A DNA stretch of 64,000 bases from assembly GCF_001729485.1 (NCBI RefSeq), contig NZ_CP017157.1, positions 1,798,001 through 1,862,000 on the forward strand. The letters run 5' to 3'. This DNA comes from Streptomyces lydicus (GTDB lineage Bacteria > Actinomycetota > Actinomycetes > Streptomycetales > Streptomycetaceae). Numbering within the stretch: the first letter of the stretch is position 1; the number at the start of each line of letters is the position of its first letter. The notes beneath the pieces were generated by a model. It searched no databases and was not told where the DNA came from. It worked only from the letters and a program-made list of their open reading frames with translations. Positions 50,827-58,906 of this stretch are shown piece after piece. The translations under genes and the position numbers were made by a program.

Positions 50827-52581
50827 TCAGCTTCCCTCGCGCCAGTGATTGGTGATCGGCAGCCGGCGGTCCTTGCCGAAGCCCTTGGCGGAGATCTTGG
50901 GGCCCGGCGGGTACTGCCGGCGCTTGTACTCGGCATGGTCGACCATCCGCAGGACCCGGGTGACCAGGGCCTCGTCGAAGCCCTGGGCGATGATCTCCTC
51001 GCGGCCGCGGTCCTGGTCGACGTAGCAGGCCAGGATCCGGTCCAGGACGTCGTAGTCGGGGAGCGAGTCGGTGTCGACCTGGCCGGGGCGCAGCTCCGCG
51101 CTCGGCGGCTTGGTGAGGGTGTTCTCCGGGATCGGCGGGGTCCGGCCGCGGTCGGCGGCGGCCTCGTTGCGCCAGCGGGCGAGCTGGTAGACGACCGACT
51201 TGTAGACGTCCTTGATGGGGCCGTAGCCGCCCACCGAGTCGCCGTAGAGGGTCGAATAGCCGCAGGCCAGCTCGGACTTGTTGCCGGGGGCCAGGACCAG
51301 GTGGCCCTCCTGGTTGGAGATCGCCATCAGGGTGGTGCCACGCAGCCGCGACTGGAGGTTCTCCTCGGCGAGGCCGGTCAGCGACAGCGCCTCCATGTAC
51401 GCGTCGAACATCGGGCCGATCGGGACCGTACGGAAGGACAGCCCCGTCCGGCGGGCGAGTTCCGCGGCGTCCGTGAGCGAGTGGTCGGAGGAGTAGCGCG
51501 AGGGCATCGCCACGGCGTGGACGTGCGCGGCGCCCAGGGCGTCACAGGCGAGGGCGGCGACCAGCGCCGAGTCGATCCCGCCGGAGAGACCGAGGACGAC
51601 GCTGGTGAAGCCGTTCTTGGCGACGTACGCGCGCAGGCCGACCACCAGCGCGGTGTAGATCTCCTCCAGGTCGCCGAGGCGCTCGGCCCGGCCGCCGACG
51701 GTTTCCGGTGGGTACGCCGGCAGCGGGTCGGCGGAGAGTGTGACGTGCTCGACGCGCAGGCCGTCGTCCAGGACGCCGGCCGGCGGCTCGGGCGGGGCGG
51801 CGGGCAGGTCGAGGTCGACCAGGACGCAGCCCTCGGCGAACTGCGGCGCCCGCGCGATCACCCCGCCGTCCTTGTCGACGACGATCGAGTCGCCGTCGAA
51901 GACCAGCTCGTCCTGGCCGCCGATCATCGCCAGATAGGCGGTGGCGCAGCCGGCCTCCTGCGCCCGCTTGCGGACCAGCTCCAGACGGGTGTCGTCCTTG
52001 TCCCGCTCGTACGGCGAGGCGTTGACGGACACCAGCAGCCCCGCCCCGGCCGTACGCGTCGCGGGCACCCGGCCGCCGTCCTGCCACAGGTCCTCGCAGA
52101 TGGCGAGCGCGATGTCGACGCCGTGCAGCCGTACGACGGGCAGCGTGTCACCGGGGACGAAGTAGCGGAACTCGTCGAAGACCCCGTAGTTGGGAAGGTG
52201 GTGTTTGGCGAAGGACAGCACGACGTCGCCGCGGTGCAGGACGGCGGCGGCGTTCTGCGGGGCGCCGGCCGGGCGCCCGTAGCGGGGCCGGTCCTGTGCG
52301 GCGCGGTCGAGGTAGCCGACGATCACGGGGAGGTCGCCCAGCCCCTCGGCGGCCAGCCGTCCGGCCAGCCGGCCCAGTGCGGCGCGGCTGGCCTCGACGA
52401 ACGACCCGCGCAGCGCGAGGTCCTCGACGGGATAGCCGGTCAGCGCCATCTCGGGGAACGCGACGAGGTGTGCGCCCTGGTCGGCGGCGTGCCGGGTCCA
52501 GTGCACGATCGTCTCGGCGTTCTGGACGAGATCGCCGACGCAGGAGTCGATCTGATTGAGGGCGAGACGAAGTTGAGGCAC
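50827..52581 (-). CDS. nadE: Glutamine-dependent NAD+ synthase
   Basis: A 584-residue two-domain enzyme. The N-terminal nitrilase (glutaminase) domain (about 1-270) has the triad Glu in VAFPEMALTGYP, Lys in SFAKHHLPNYG and Cys in LAICEDLWQDGG. The C-terminal synthetase domain (about 310-584) has the PP-loop VVLGLSGGIDSALVAALA and NQEGHLVLAPGNKSEL. It makes NAD from deamido-NAD using glutamine-derived ammonia. It starts at GTG 52581. Confidence 0.97.
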   Translation of the reverse strand: MPQLRLALNQIDSCVGDLVQNAETIVHWTRHAADQGAHLVAFPEMALTGYPVEDLALRGSFVEASRAALGRLAGRLAAEGLGDLPVIVGYLDRAAQDRPRYGRPAGAPQNAAAVLHRGDVVLSFAKHHLPNYGVFDEFRYFVPGDTLPVVRLHGVDIALAICEDLWQDGGRVPATRTAGAGLLVSVNASPYERDKDDTRLELVRKRAQEAGCATAYLAMIGGQDELVFDGDSIVVDKDGGVIARAPQFAEGCVLVDLDLPAAPPEPPAGVLDDGLRVEHVTLSADPLPAYPPETVGGRAERLGDLEEIYTALVVGLRAYVAKNGFTSVVLGLSGGIDSALVAALACDALGAAHVHAVAMPSRYSSDHSLTDAAELARRTGLSFRTVPIGPMFDAYMEALSLTGLAEENLQSRLRGTTLMAISNQEGHLVLAPGNKSELACGYSTLYGDSVGGYGPIKDVYKSVVYQLARWRNEAAADRGRTPPIPENTLTKPPSAELRPGQVDTDSLPDYDVLDRILACYVDQDRGREEIIAQGFDEALVTRVLRMVDHAEYKRRQYPPGPKISAKGFGKDRRLPITNHWREGS

Positions 52582-52681
52582 CCCGCCAGTTTAATCGTCT
52601 TACTGACGCAATGGGGGGTCGAAGGCGTGTCGGCGGTGTTGCGCACCGGGAACGGGCCGACGGTGCGCGGTGGGGGAGGGA

Positions 52682-52716
52682 ACGGGCGGCCCGCCCCTGC
52701 CGTGCGGGCCGCCCGT
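52682..52716 (-). terminator. Hairpin terminator after the multicopper oxidase
   Basis: A perfect 13-pair stem (ACGGGCGGCCCGC and GCGGGCCGCCCGT) with loop CCCTGCCGT, 20 bases beyond the oxidase stop. Confidence 0.8.
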
Positions 52717-52735
52717 GGTCAGTGGCCGCCCCGCC

Positions 52736-54490
52736 TCACCGCGAGGAGCGGTAGCCCAGGATCGTCATCATCCCCGCCTCCGAGTGGTACACGTTGTGGC
52801 AGTGGACCATCCACAGGCCGGGGTTGTCGGCGTCGAAGTCGACCGCCACCCGGCGGCCGGGCAGCATGATGACGGTGTCCTTGAGGGGGCCGCCGTCCGG
52901 CAGCGCGAAGGTGTGCCCGTGCAGGTGCATCGGGTGCCACATCCGGGAGTGGTTGCGGAAGACGATCCGCACCCGCTCGCCCTGCCGCACCGCGTACCGC
53001 TGCGACGGCGTGTACGGCCTCCCGTTGATCGACCAGTTGTACCTCGCCATGTTGCCGGTGAGCGTCATGTCGATGGTGCGGTCGGGGTAGCGCCGCGCGG
53101 CCCGCACCGACTCGGCGGCGCTGAGCTGGAACGCCGTCGTCAGCCTGCCGAAGAGCTTCCTGGGGCGGGTGGACGCGCCCGGCCTGGTCCCCGCTCCGGT
53201 CCGCAGCACGGCCAGCGCGGAGCGCCGGTGCTTGCCCTCGGCGAGCGCGCTGAAGGGGAAGACCCCGTCCTTGGCGGTGACCAGCACGTCGTAGCGCTCA
53301 CCCATGCCGATCAGCAGCGCATCGGTCCCGGCGTGCTGGACGGGGTAGCCGTCGGTGTGCGTCACGGTCATCCGGTGGCCGCCCAGCGCGACGCGGTAGG
53401 CGGTGTCACCGCTCGCGTTGATGATCCGGATCCGGATGCGGTCGCCGGGCTTGGCGTGGAAGGTCTCCGGGTCCTCGGCCAGCCGGCCGTTGATGAGGTG
53501 GAACGGGTGGTCCACATCGCCCGGATCGCCGCCGAGCAGCCGGCTCCGCCCGCCCATGAGCATCCGTGACGGCCCGTGGGGGCCCGAGGCGCCGAACCGC
53601 GCGCCGCTGCCGCGCGCCCGGCGCCGGTGGCGCGTCCCGCCGCCACCCGCGTGCATGCCGCCCATGTGGCCCATGCCGTGCGGATGGCCCCTGGTCAGCT
53701 CGGCCAGCACCGCGTCCGGGGTGCTGCCGTCGATCCCGTCGAGCCAGTCGTCGAGCAGCACCACCCACTCCCTGTCGTAGGAGAGCGGCTCCTTCGGGTC
53801 GTCGACGATCAGCGGGGCGTACAGCGCCCGGTCCAGCTGCACGCCGACGTGCGGGTGGATCCAGTGGGTGCCCGGCTCGCTGACCACGAAGCGGTAGTCG
53901 AAGGACGAGCCGGGCCTGATGGCCCGTTGGGTGATGCCGGGGACGCCGTCCATGTCGTTGCGGACGTGCAGCCCGTGCCAGTGCACGCTGGTGGACTGCG
54001 GCAGGTGGTTGTGGAGGGTCAGCTGGAGCCGGTCGCCGGCGGTGACCCGGATCTCCTTGCCGGGCAGTTCGCCGTCGTACGCCCAGGTCCTGACGGTCCG
54101 CCCGCCCAGGTCGATCCGGGCCTCGGCGGCGGTCAGCGTGTAGCGGCGCACCGGGCCGGTCAGGCCGCGCCGGCGCTCGGCCTCGGCGACCTCCGGGCCG
54201 TCGGGGGAGAGATAGCCCGACGGGGGGTCGTCGTCGGAGCGGTGCCGGGCGGGTCCGTGGTCATGGCCCTGGCCGTGGCCGTGGGCGGCGTGGTGGCCCG
54301 CCGGCCCGTGGTGGCCGTGGACGGGGTGCGGACCGTGCGGGCCGTGGGTGGCGTGCGTGCCGTGCGGGCCGCTGCCGACGTCCGTGCCGGCGGGCGTACC
54401 GCCGTCCCCGGTGGAGCAGGCGGCCAGCAGTCCGCTGCCGGCGGCGGCGAAACCCGCGCCGAGCAGGGCGCGTCGGGAGTGCGTGGGCAT
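52736..54490 (-). CDS. Multicopper oxidase lipoprotein with His-rich N-terminus (CopA/laccase type)
   Basis: A 584-residue exported protein with an SRRALLGAGFAAAGSGLLAA signal, then Cys (Tat and lipobox). Residues about 43-82 are extremely His/Gly-rich (THATHGPHGPHPVHGHHGPA), a probable metal sponge. The copper centres are in SVHWHGLHVRND, HWIHPHVG, WHPMHLHGHTFA and HCHNVYHSEAGMM (type 1 ligands Cys, His and Met). It probably oxidises cuprous copper at the cell surface for copper tolerance. A second His/Met/Gly loop (RGHPHGMGHMGGMHAGGGGT) is as in CopA-like oxidases. A CsoR-like operator lies upstream. Confidence 0.94.
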   Translation of the reverse strand: MPTHSRRALLGAGFAAAGSGLLAACSTGDGGTPAGTDVGSGPHGTHATHGPHGPHPVHGHHGPAGHHAAHGHGQGHDHGPARHRSDDDPPSGYLSPDGPEVAEAERRRGLTGPVRRYTLTAAEARIDLGGRTVRTWAYDGELPGKEIRVTAGDRLQLTLHNHLPQSTSVHWHGLHVRNDMDGVPGITQRAIRPGSSFDYRFVVSEPGTHWIHPHVGVQLDRALYAPLIVDDPKEPLSYDREWVVLLDDWLDGIDGSTPDAVLAELTRGHPHGMGHMGGMHAGGGGTRHRRRARGSGARFGASGPHGPSRMLMGGRSRLLGGDPGDVDHPFHLINGRLAEDPETFHAKPGDRIRIRIINASGDTAYRVALGGHRMTVTHTDGYPVQHAGTDALLIGMGERYDVLVTAKDGVFPFSALAEGKHRRSALAVLRTGAGTRPGASTRPRKLFGRLTTAFQLSAAESVRAARRYPDRTIDMTLTGNMARYNWSINGRPYTPSQRYAVRQGERVRIVFRNHSRMWHPMHLHGHTFALPDGGPLKDTVIMLPGRRVAVDFDADNPGLWMVHCHNVYHSEAGMMTILGYRSSR

Positions 54491-54577
54491 GGAACACCTC
54501 GTGACGGTGTCGGTGGGCTGGGGCGGGGGAGGGGCGCTGCCGCGGGCTCCGAGGGGCGTCGACGGCGGGGCGCGCTC

Positions 54578-54733
54578 CTACACGCGCGGCACCGACAGTC
54601 GGGCGGGGAGTGGGGGACGCGGCGACGCGGGTATGGGCCACCGGCCGCGCGGGACGTCCCGGGTGACGGCGGCCGGCGCCGCGAACAGCGGCAGCCGGCC
54701 GCGGCACGCGGCGGTCTTGCCTTGTTCACGCAT
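54578..54733 (-). CDS. Small ORF between the copper operator and the oxidase
   Basis: A 51-residue ORF starting MREQGKTAACRGRLPLFAAP and ending PPLPARLSVPRV. GAGAGG lies 6 bases before the ATG. It is basic, contains one Cys and has a short hydrophobic stretch. It is read in the same direction as the oxidase, 87 bases upstream of it and 65 bases downstream of the operator. It may be a small copper-unit protein or a leader; no family was recognised and codon evidence is modest. Confidence 0.4.
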   Translation of the reverse strand: MREQGKTAACRGRLPLFAAPAAVTRDVPRGRWPIPASPRPPLPARLSVPRV

Positions 54734-54798
54734 CGCGGACCTCTCGACGGAAACGACGAACCGGCGGACGGACCCGGGTACGGCCCTCCTCGGGACCG

Positions 54799-54813
54799 TA
54801 CCCCTGAGGGGTA
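54799..54813. promoter_or_regulatory. CsoR-type copper operator
   Basis: The perfect palindrome TACCCCT-G-AGGGGTA matches the TACCCC-n-GGGGTA core bound by the copper-sensing repressor CsoR. It sits between the copper oxidase unit (minus) and the DUF998 gene (plus), so it could control either or both. Confidence 0.78.
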
Positions 54814-54923
54814 TGGCTCTCCATTCGTGGACCGCCGAACGGGGGGCCGCCCGCCTATCCTTGACCTTCCCGCGCCCACGGCGCATCCGGCACGACGGCC
54901 GGCCGGTCCACCCGAACACCTGG

Positions 54924-55688
54924 ATGTCCGTGACCCGTACCCGTTCCGCCCCCGCCCGCAGCCGGGTGGCCGCCGCCCTGCTGCTGCTCGGCGCGGCCGC
55001 GTACACCGCATGGGTGCTGGAGCTGGTCCTCGTCACCGGGCTCGACCCCGTCCAGGCGTACGTCAGCGAGCTGGCCGCCGCCGACCAGCCGCTCGGCGGC
55101 CTCTTCCGCGCCACCGACCTCGCCGCCGGGCTGCTGGTGCTGGCCGGCGCGACGGCCGCGCTGCTCACGACGGAGCGCCGGCCCTGGTCCACCGCCGGCT
55201 GGTGCGCGCTGGCCCTCTTCGGCGCCGCCACCGCCGTCGACTCCCGGCTGCCGCTCAGCTGCGCGCCGACCGGCGACCCGGCCTGCGCGGCCCGGGAGAC
55301 CGCGGGCCTGGTGCCGGCCACCCACACCGCGCACGCCGTCAGCAGCTCCTGCGCCATGGCCGGCGCGCTCGCCGCGCTCGTCCTGCTGACCTTCGCCGCC
55401 CGCCGCGACGCCCGCTGGCCGGTGCTCGGCCGCCTCGGCCCGCCCCTGGTGCTCGCCGAACTCGCCGCCACCTTCTGGACGCTGGCCTCCGTCGCGGCCT
55501 TCACCGCCGGCCGCGGCACCTGGGCCCTGGGCGCCGGCCAGCGCCTTCAGGTCCTGCTGGTCGCCCTGTACGTCGCGCTGCTCGCGCGGTGCGTGGCACG
55601 GCCCGGGGACGCCGCCCGGCCCGCGCCGCCGGCCGCCCGCCCGTCCCCGCGTCCCCGGCGCACCGCACCAGGAGAAGGAGACCGATGA
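54924..55688 (+). CDS. DUF998-family membrane protein
   Basis: A 254-residue protein with six helices (VAAALLLLGAAAYTAWVLEL; ATDLAAGLLVLAGATAALL; and others). YVSELAAADQPLGGLFRATD is the DUF998 signature. The loop with CAPTGDPAC holds two cysteines, and the Ser-rich helix THTAHAVSSSCAMAGALAAL is typical. Function unknown. The C-terminal 35 residues are Pro/Arg-rich. It overlaps the hydrolase gene by ATGA and lies about 110 bases from the copper operator. Confidence 0.82.
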   Translation: MSVTRTRSAPARSRVAAALLLLGAAAYTAWVLELVLVTGLDPVQAYVSELAAADQPLGGLFRATDLAAGLLVLAGATAALLTTERRPWSTAGWCALALFGAATAVDSRLPLSCAPTGDPACAARETAGLVPATHTAHAVSSSCAMAGALAALVLLTFAARRDARWPVLGRLGPPLVLAELAATFWTLASVAAFTAGRGTWALGAGQRLQVLLVALYVALLARCVARPGDAARPAPPAARPSPRPRRTAPGEGDR

Positions 55689-56611
55689 ACCGACCTCGCC
55701 GCCGCTCCGCAGGCCCCCGCCCCGCTCCGCGCGCCCTGCCCGTCCCCGGCCGCTTCCTGCGCGTCGACGGCGTCCCGCTGCACGTCCTGACCGAGGGCGG
55801 CGGACCGCTCTGCGTCCTCAGCGGCGGCCTCGGCATGGCGTGGTTCGACTGGGACGCGGTCGCCGCGCTGCTGGCCCCGCACCGCACCGTGGTCCGCTTC
55901 GACCGCCCCGGCCTCGGCCTGAGCGCCCCCACGCCGGGCCCGCCCACGCTGGCCGCCGAGGCCGACCGGATCGCCCGTCTCCTCGACGCGCTCGGCCACC
56001 CGGGCCCGGCCACCGTCGTCGGCCACTCGCTCGCCGGCTTCCACGCCGAGGCGTTCGCCCGGCTGCACCCCGGCCGCTGCGCCGGGCTCGTCCTGGTCGA
56101 CGGCAGCATCGAGGAGGACCCGCGGCCCCGGCTGCCGCGCGCGGTGCGGACGGCCTGGGCGGGCGGCGTGGCCGACGCCCTGTCCGCGGCCGGCGTCCCG
56201 CGCGCCCTCGGCCCGGCGACCCGCCGCCTGATAGGCCGCGCCTCCACCGTCGGCAGCCATCCGCCGCACCCGTGGGAGCGCGTCGGCTACCGCAGCAGCC
56301 GGGTCCTGCGCGCCTGCGCCCTGGAGAACGCGACCTACCTGGACCAGGCCGCCGAGCTCGCCGCGCTGCGCCCGGGCCACCCGATGCCGGACGTGCCGGT
56401 GACCGTCCTGGCCGCCTATGACGGCAGCGAAACGGCCCGTCAACTGCGCTGGCTGGAGCGTCAGCGGGCGCTCGCCGCGCAACTGGGCGGCCGCTTCGCC
56501 GTCGCCGCCCCGGCCGGCCACCTGGTGATGGCCGACGTCCCCGCGTCCGTGGCCCGCGCCGTCCTCAACCTCTCCGGCACGGATCGGGACGCGCCCGTCC
56601 CCCTGCCGTAG
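55685..56611 (+). CDS. Alpha/beta-hydrolase
   Basis: A 308-residue hydrolase. The nucleophile elbow is VVGHSLAGFHAE, an oxyanion strand CVLSGGLGMAWFDW and DRPGLGLSAP precede it, the acid is probably in VLVDGSIEED or VTVLAAYDGSE, and the His is in AAPAGHLVMADVP. A basic Pro/Arg-rich start of about 25 residues is not a signal peptide. Cotranslated with the DUF998 protein. The substrate is unknown. Confidence 0.85.
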   Translation: MNRPRRRSAGPRPAPRALPVPGRFLRVDGVPLHVLTEGGGPLCVLSGGLGMAWFDWDAVAALLAPHRTVVRFDRPGLGLSAPTPGPPTLAAEADRIARLLDALGHPGPATVVGHSLAGFHAEAFARLHPGRCAGLVLVDGSIEEDPRPRLPRAVRTAWAGGVADALSAAGVPRALGPATRRLIGRASTVGSHPPHPWERVGYRSSRVLRACALENATYLDQAAELAALRPGHPMPDVPVTVLAAYDGSETARQLRWLERQRALAAQLGGRFAVAAPAGHLVMADVPASVARAVLNLSGTDRDAPVPLP

Positions 56612-56633
56612 CCCCGCCGCGCGCCCCTCCGCT

Positions 56634-57287
56634 TCAGGCTCCCTGAGCCGGCGGCAGCAGCTCCTTGAGCAAGGGGCCCTGCCGGCGGTCGTCGGGTTCC
56701 AGGGCCAGCCAGGAGCCGTCGGGGAAGGCGATGTCCGCACGGCGGGGGTGCCGGGCCGGGGGCGGCGTCCGGCGCCCGGCGTAGCCGCCGGCCGGCACCT
56801 CGCCCAGCAGCTGCGCCGCCTCCCGCTCCGGCTGCCCGGGCCTGCTCAGCAGCAGCAGCCGCTGATCGGTGAAGACCAGCGCGAGCTGCTCGTTGTGGTG
56901 GCCCGCGACATCACCGGCGCCGGCCCGGGTGGTGCTGACGAACCAGCCCGCGGCGCTCTCCCAGCCGCCGTCCCAGACGGGCCCCCGGAAGAGCCGACGG
57001 ACACCGCGCCAGGTGTGGTGCGCGCCCCGCTCCAGCAGCCGCGCGGGAGCGGAGACGACGTACATGACCGCGGCCACCGGCAGCAGGAGCCTGCCCCGGC
57101 CCGCGAACCGGGCCGCGTCCGCCGCCCCCGGCTTCGGCCTGCGGTACCGCTCGGGCGGCGTGTCCGGGGCCAGCGGGTCGAGCCGTACGCAGAGCGCCCC
57201 GCGCACCACCTCCCCGGGGCGCAGCAGGCCCGCGGAGTGGGTGACGAGCCAGGTGTCCTGTTCCGGGACGACGGGGGAGGGGTGCAT
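56634..57287 (-). CDS. Hypothetical membrane-associated protein of the WXG100-like operon
   Basis: A 217-residue protein. Residues about 68-85 (LLLPVAAVMYVVSAPARLL) form one membrane segment. The C-terminal half is mixed (LALVFTDQRLLLLSRPGQPE, ADIAFPDGSWLALEPDD), a strand pattern resembling small PH-like domains. It is the last gene of the three-gene operon, 29 bases after the WXG-type protein. I do not recognise a family. Confidence 0.65.
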   Translation of the reverse strand: MHPSPVVPEQDTWLVTHSAGLLRPGEVVRGALCVRLDPLAPDTPPERYRRPKPGAADAARFAGRGRLLLPVAAVMYVVSAPARLLERGAHHTWRGVRRLFRGPVWDGGWESAAGWFVSTTRAGAGDVAGHHNEQLALVFTDQRLLLLSRPGQPEREAAQLLGEVPAGGYAGRRTPPPARHPRRADIAFPDGSWLALEPDDRRQGPLLKELLPPAQGA

Positions 57288-57316
57288 CGGTTCCGTCTCT
57301 CTGTCCGCCTCGGCCG

Positions 57317-58255
57317 CTAGCCGAAGGTGTCCTCGATACTGCCCTTGGGCACGCGGTACGGCGCGGGCTCCTGCGGGCCCTCGTCGTCCAGTGCCTCCTT
57401 GCCGAAGTGCTTGATCGCGTCCTCGACCGGGGTCTTGAAGTCGCCGGTCAGGCCGGTGGCCGCGCCGATCAGGGGCTTCGAGCCGTGGCCGGCGATCTGG
57501 CCGGTGACGACGTGATGGGCCATCCAGTCCCGCATGCTCTGGCCGCGCATGCCCGTGGGGCCGCCCAGCTTGCGCAGCGCGCCCGCGACCTTCCGCGCCT
57601 CGTTGAAGGACTTCGCGCCGCTCTTGAACTCCTTGACGGCCTTCATCAGGTCCCGCAGCGTCTTGGCCAGCGCCGTCGAGACCTTCTCCACCCGGCCGAT
57701 GAAGACCGCGACCTCGGCCTCCGCCACCAGCCCGTCCACGACGGTGGCCAGGCCCAGCGTGAGGATGTCGGTGACCACCATCGCGGCCAGCGTCATCGCC
57801 GCCCACTCGATCGCCTCGCGGATGATCGCGACGATGGCGTCCTCGGCGAACTTGCACTCGGCGGCCGCCTGGCTGAGGATCTTGGCCGTCTGGCCCATGT
57901 CCTTGCCGGTGTCGTCGATCGCGTCGACGATCTTGCCCATGCCGCGGCCGAACCCCGCGGAGGCGTCGCCCTCCCACTGCTCGGGCAGGCCCCGCGCCGC
58001 CGCGCGCAGCCCCTCGGCCACCTTGTGCAGCGCGTCGCCCTGCGCCTTCCACTCCTGGGCGGCCTGCGTCAGCTGCGTCGGCATGCCGGTGACCTTTTCG
58101 AGCGTTTCCATCAGCCCGATCTTGTCCAGGAACCACCGGATCGCGTCGTCGAGCCCGGCGTCGATGCCGTGCTCCTCGTTGCTGTGGATCTGCTCGACGT
58201 CGGGAAGCTTCTCGATCTCCTTGTTCACCCACGCGTAGGCGTCCGCGGCGCTCAT
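57317..58255 (-). CDS. WXG100-superfamily-like protein with long C-terminal toxin-like region
   Basis: A 312-residue helical protein. Residues about 20-150 resemble a WXG100/ESX secretion domain: two long helices with the turn GLPEQWEGDASAGFGRGMGK (WxG). The middle (about 160-200) is hydrophobic (EWAAMTLAAMVVTDILTLGL, then AEAEVAVFIG). The C-terminal 110 residues are charged (SGAKSFNEARKVAGALRKLG, HHVVTGQIAGHGSKPLIG) and might form an effector domain, but no catalytic motif is clear. It overlaps the preceding small gene by ATGA. No type VII secretion ATPase (EccC) or membrane component is present in the window. Confidence 0.72.
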   Translation of the reverse strand: MSAADAYAWVNKEIEKLPDVEQIHSNEEHGIDAGLDDAIRWFLDKIGLMETLEKVTGMPTQLTQAAQEWKAQGDALHKVAEGLRAAARGLPEQWEGDASAGFGRGMGKIVDAIDDTGKDMGQTAKILSQAAAECKFAEDAIVAIIREAIEWAAMTLAAMVVTDILTLGLATVVDGLVAEAEVAVFIGRVEKVSTALAKTLRDLMKAVKEFKSGAKSFNEARKVAGALRKLGGPTGMRGQSMRDWMAHHVVTGQIAGHGSKPLIGAATGLTGDFKTPVEDAIKHFGKEALDDEGPQEPAPYRVPKGSIEDTFG

Positions 58256-58578
58256 ACGGACACGCTCCCGCCGCCTCCGCCGAACCCTTCCTGGGTGGCG
58301 TACTCATTGGCGACGTAGCCGCCCGCCATGGCGCGCAGGCTCTCCGCCGCCCCCTGGAGCAGCTCGGCGATGTCGTGGATGTTCTGCTGCGCCGCGGTGG
58401 CGTGCTCGTTGTAGGAGGAGTGCAGCTCGTCGGACTCCGGCAGCTTGCCGAAGGCGCCCGACGGTATCTCCACGTGCTCCAGCGCCCGCGCGATGCGGGG
58501 CACCTCTTCCCGCAGCCGTTCCGTACCGGACGCACAGCTGAACATCGCGTCCGGATTGGTCTGGAATCCCGCTCCCAT
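58252..58578 (-). CDS. Small WXG100/EspC-like secretion partner protein
   Basis: A 108-residue helical protein (FQTNPDAMFSCASGTERLRE, then LHSSYNEHATAAQQNIHDIA) ending with a Gly-rich tail. Size, two-helix pattern and gene order match small partners that dimerise with larger WXG-type proteins. GGGGAGAG lies upstream of the ATG. First gene of the three-gene operon. Confidence 0.7.
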   Translation of the reverse strand: MGAGFQTNPDAMFSCASGTERLREEVPRIARALEHVEIPSGAFGKLPESDELHSSYNEHATAAQQNIHDIAELLQGAAESLRAMAGGYVANEYATQEGFGGGGGSVSV

Positions 58579-58808
58579 GTGCCGCTCTCCCCGTTTCCCC
58601 GCCGTCGTCGGCCGTTCACCGACCGGAACCACCCTAGGAACGGCAGGGAACGGACCCTTCAATACCGGGTCAACGGGCCCTCAGGGCCACATCAAGAGTG
58701 GGCCAAGCGGCTCCGAATCCGGTTGCCCGCCGCGCTGAGCGGGGCGGACACGGGAAGGATCAGAGGTGAGGGTTACGGGACGGCGGTTCTGGTTCAGGCC
58801 AAGGGTGC

Positions 58809-58870
58809 GTAATGTGACGGTAACCCCCTCACGTGATACTGGTGTGCCACGCACGTCGACCCACGTGCGT
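58809..58870 (+). promoter_or_regulatory. glnA2 promoter region: GlnR-like box and strong palindrome
   Basis: A half GlnR box, GTAAT-GTGACG-GTAAC (58809-58824), is followed by a -10-like GATACT (58834-58839) and a perfect palindrome with arms ACGCACGT (58849-58856) and ACGTGCGT (58863-58870) around CGACCC. The palindrome would lie in the 5' leader, 36 bases before the ATG. Nothing else supportable is in the 328-base gap (58579-58906). Confidence 0.55.
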
Positions 58871-58906
58871 CGGACAGGCCGATTGACCTGCAAGGATTGG
58901 TGACCC

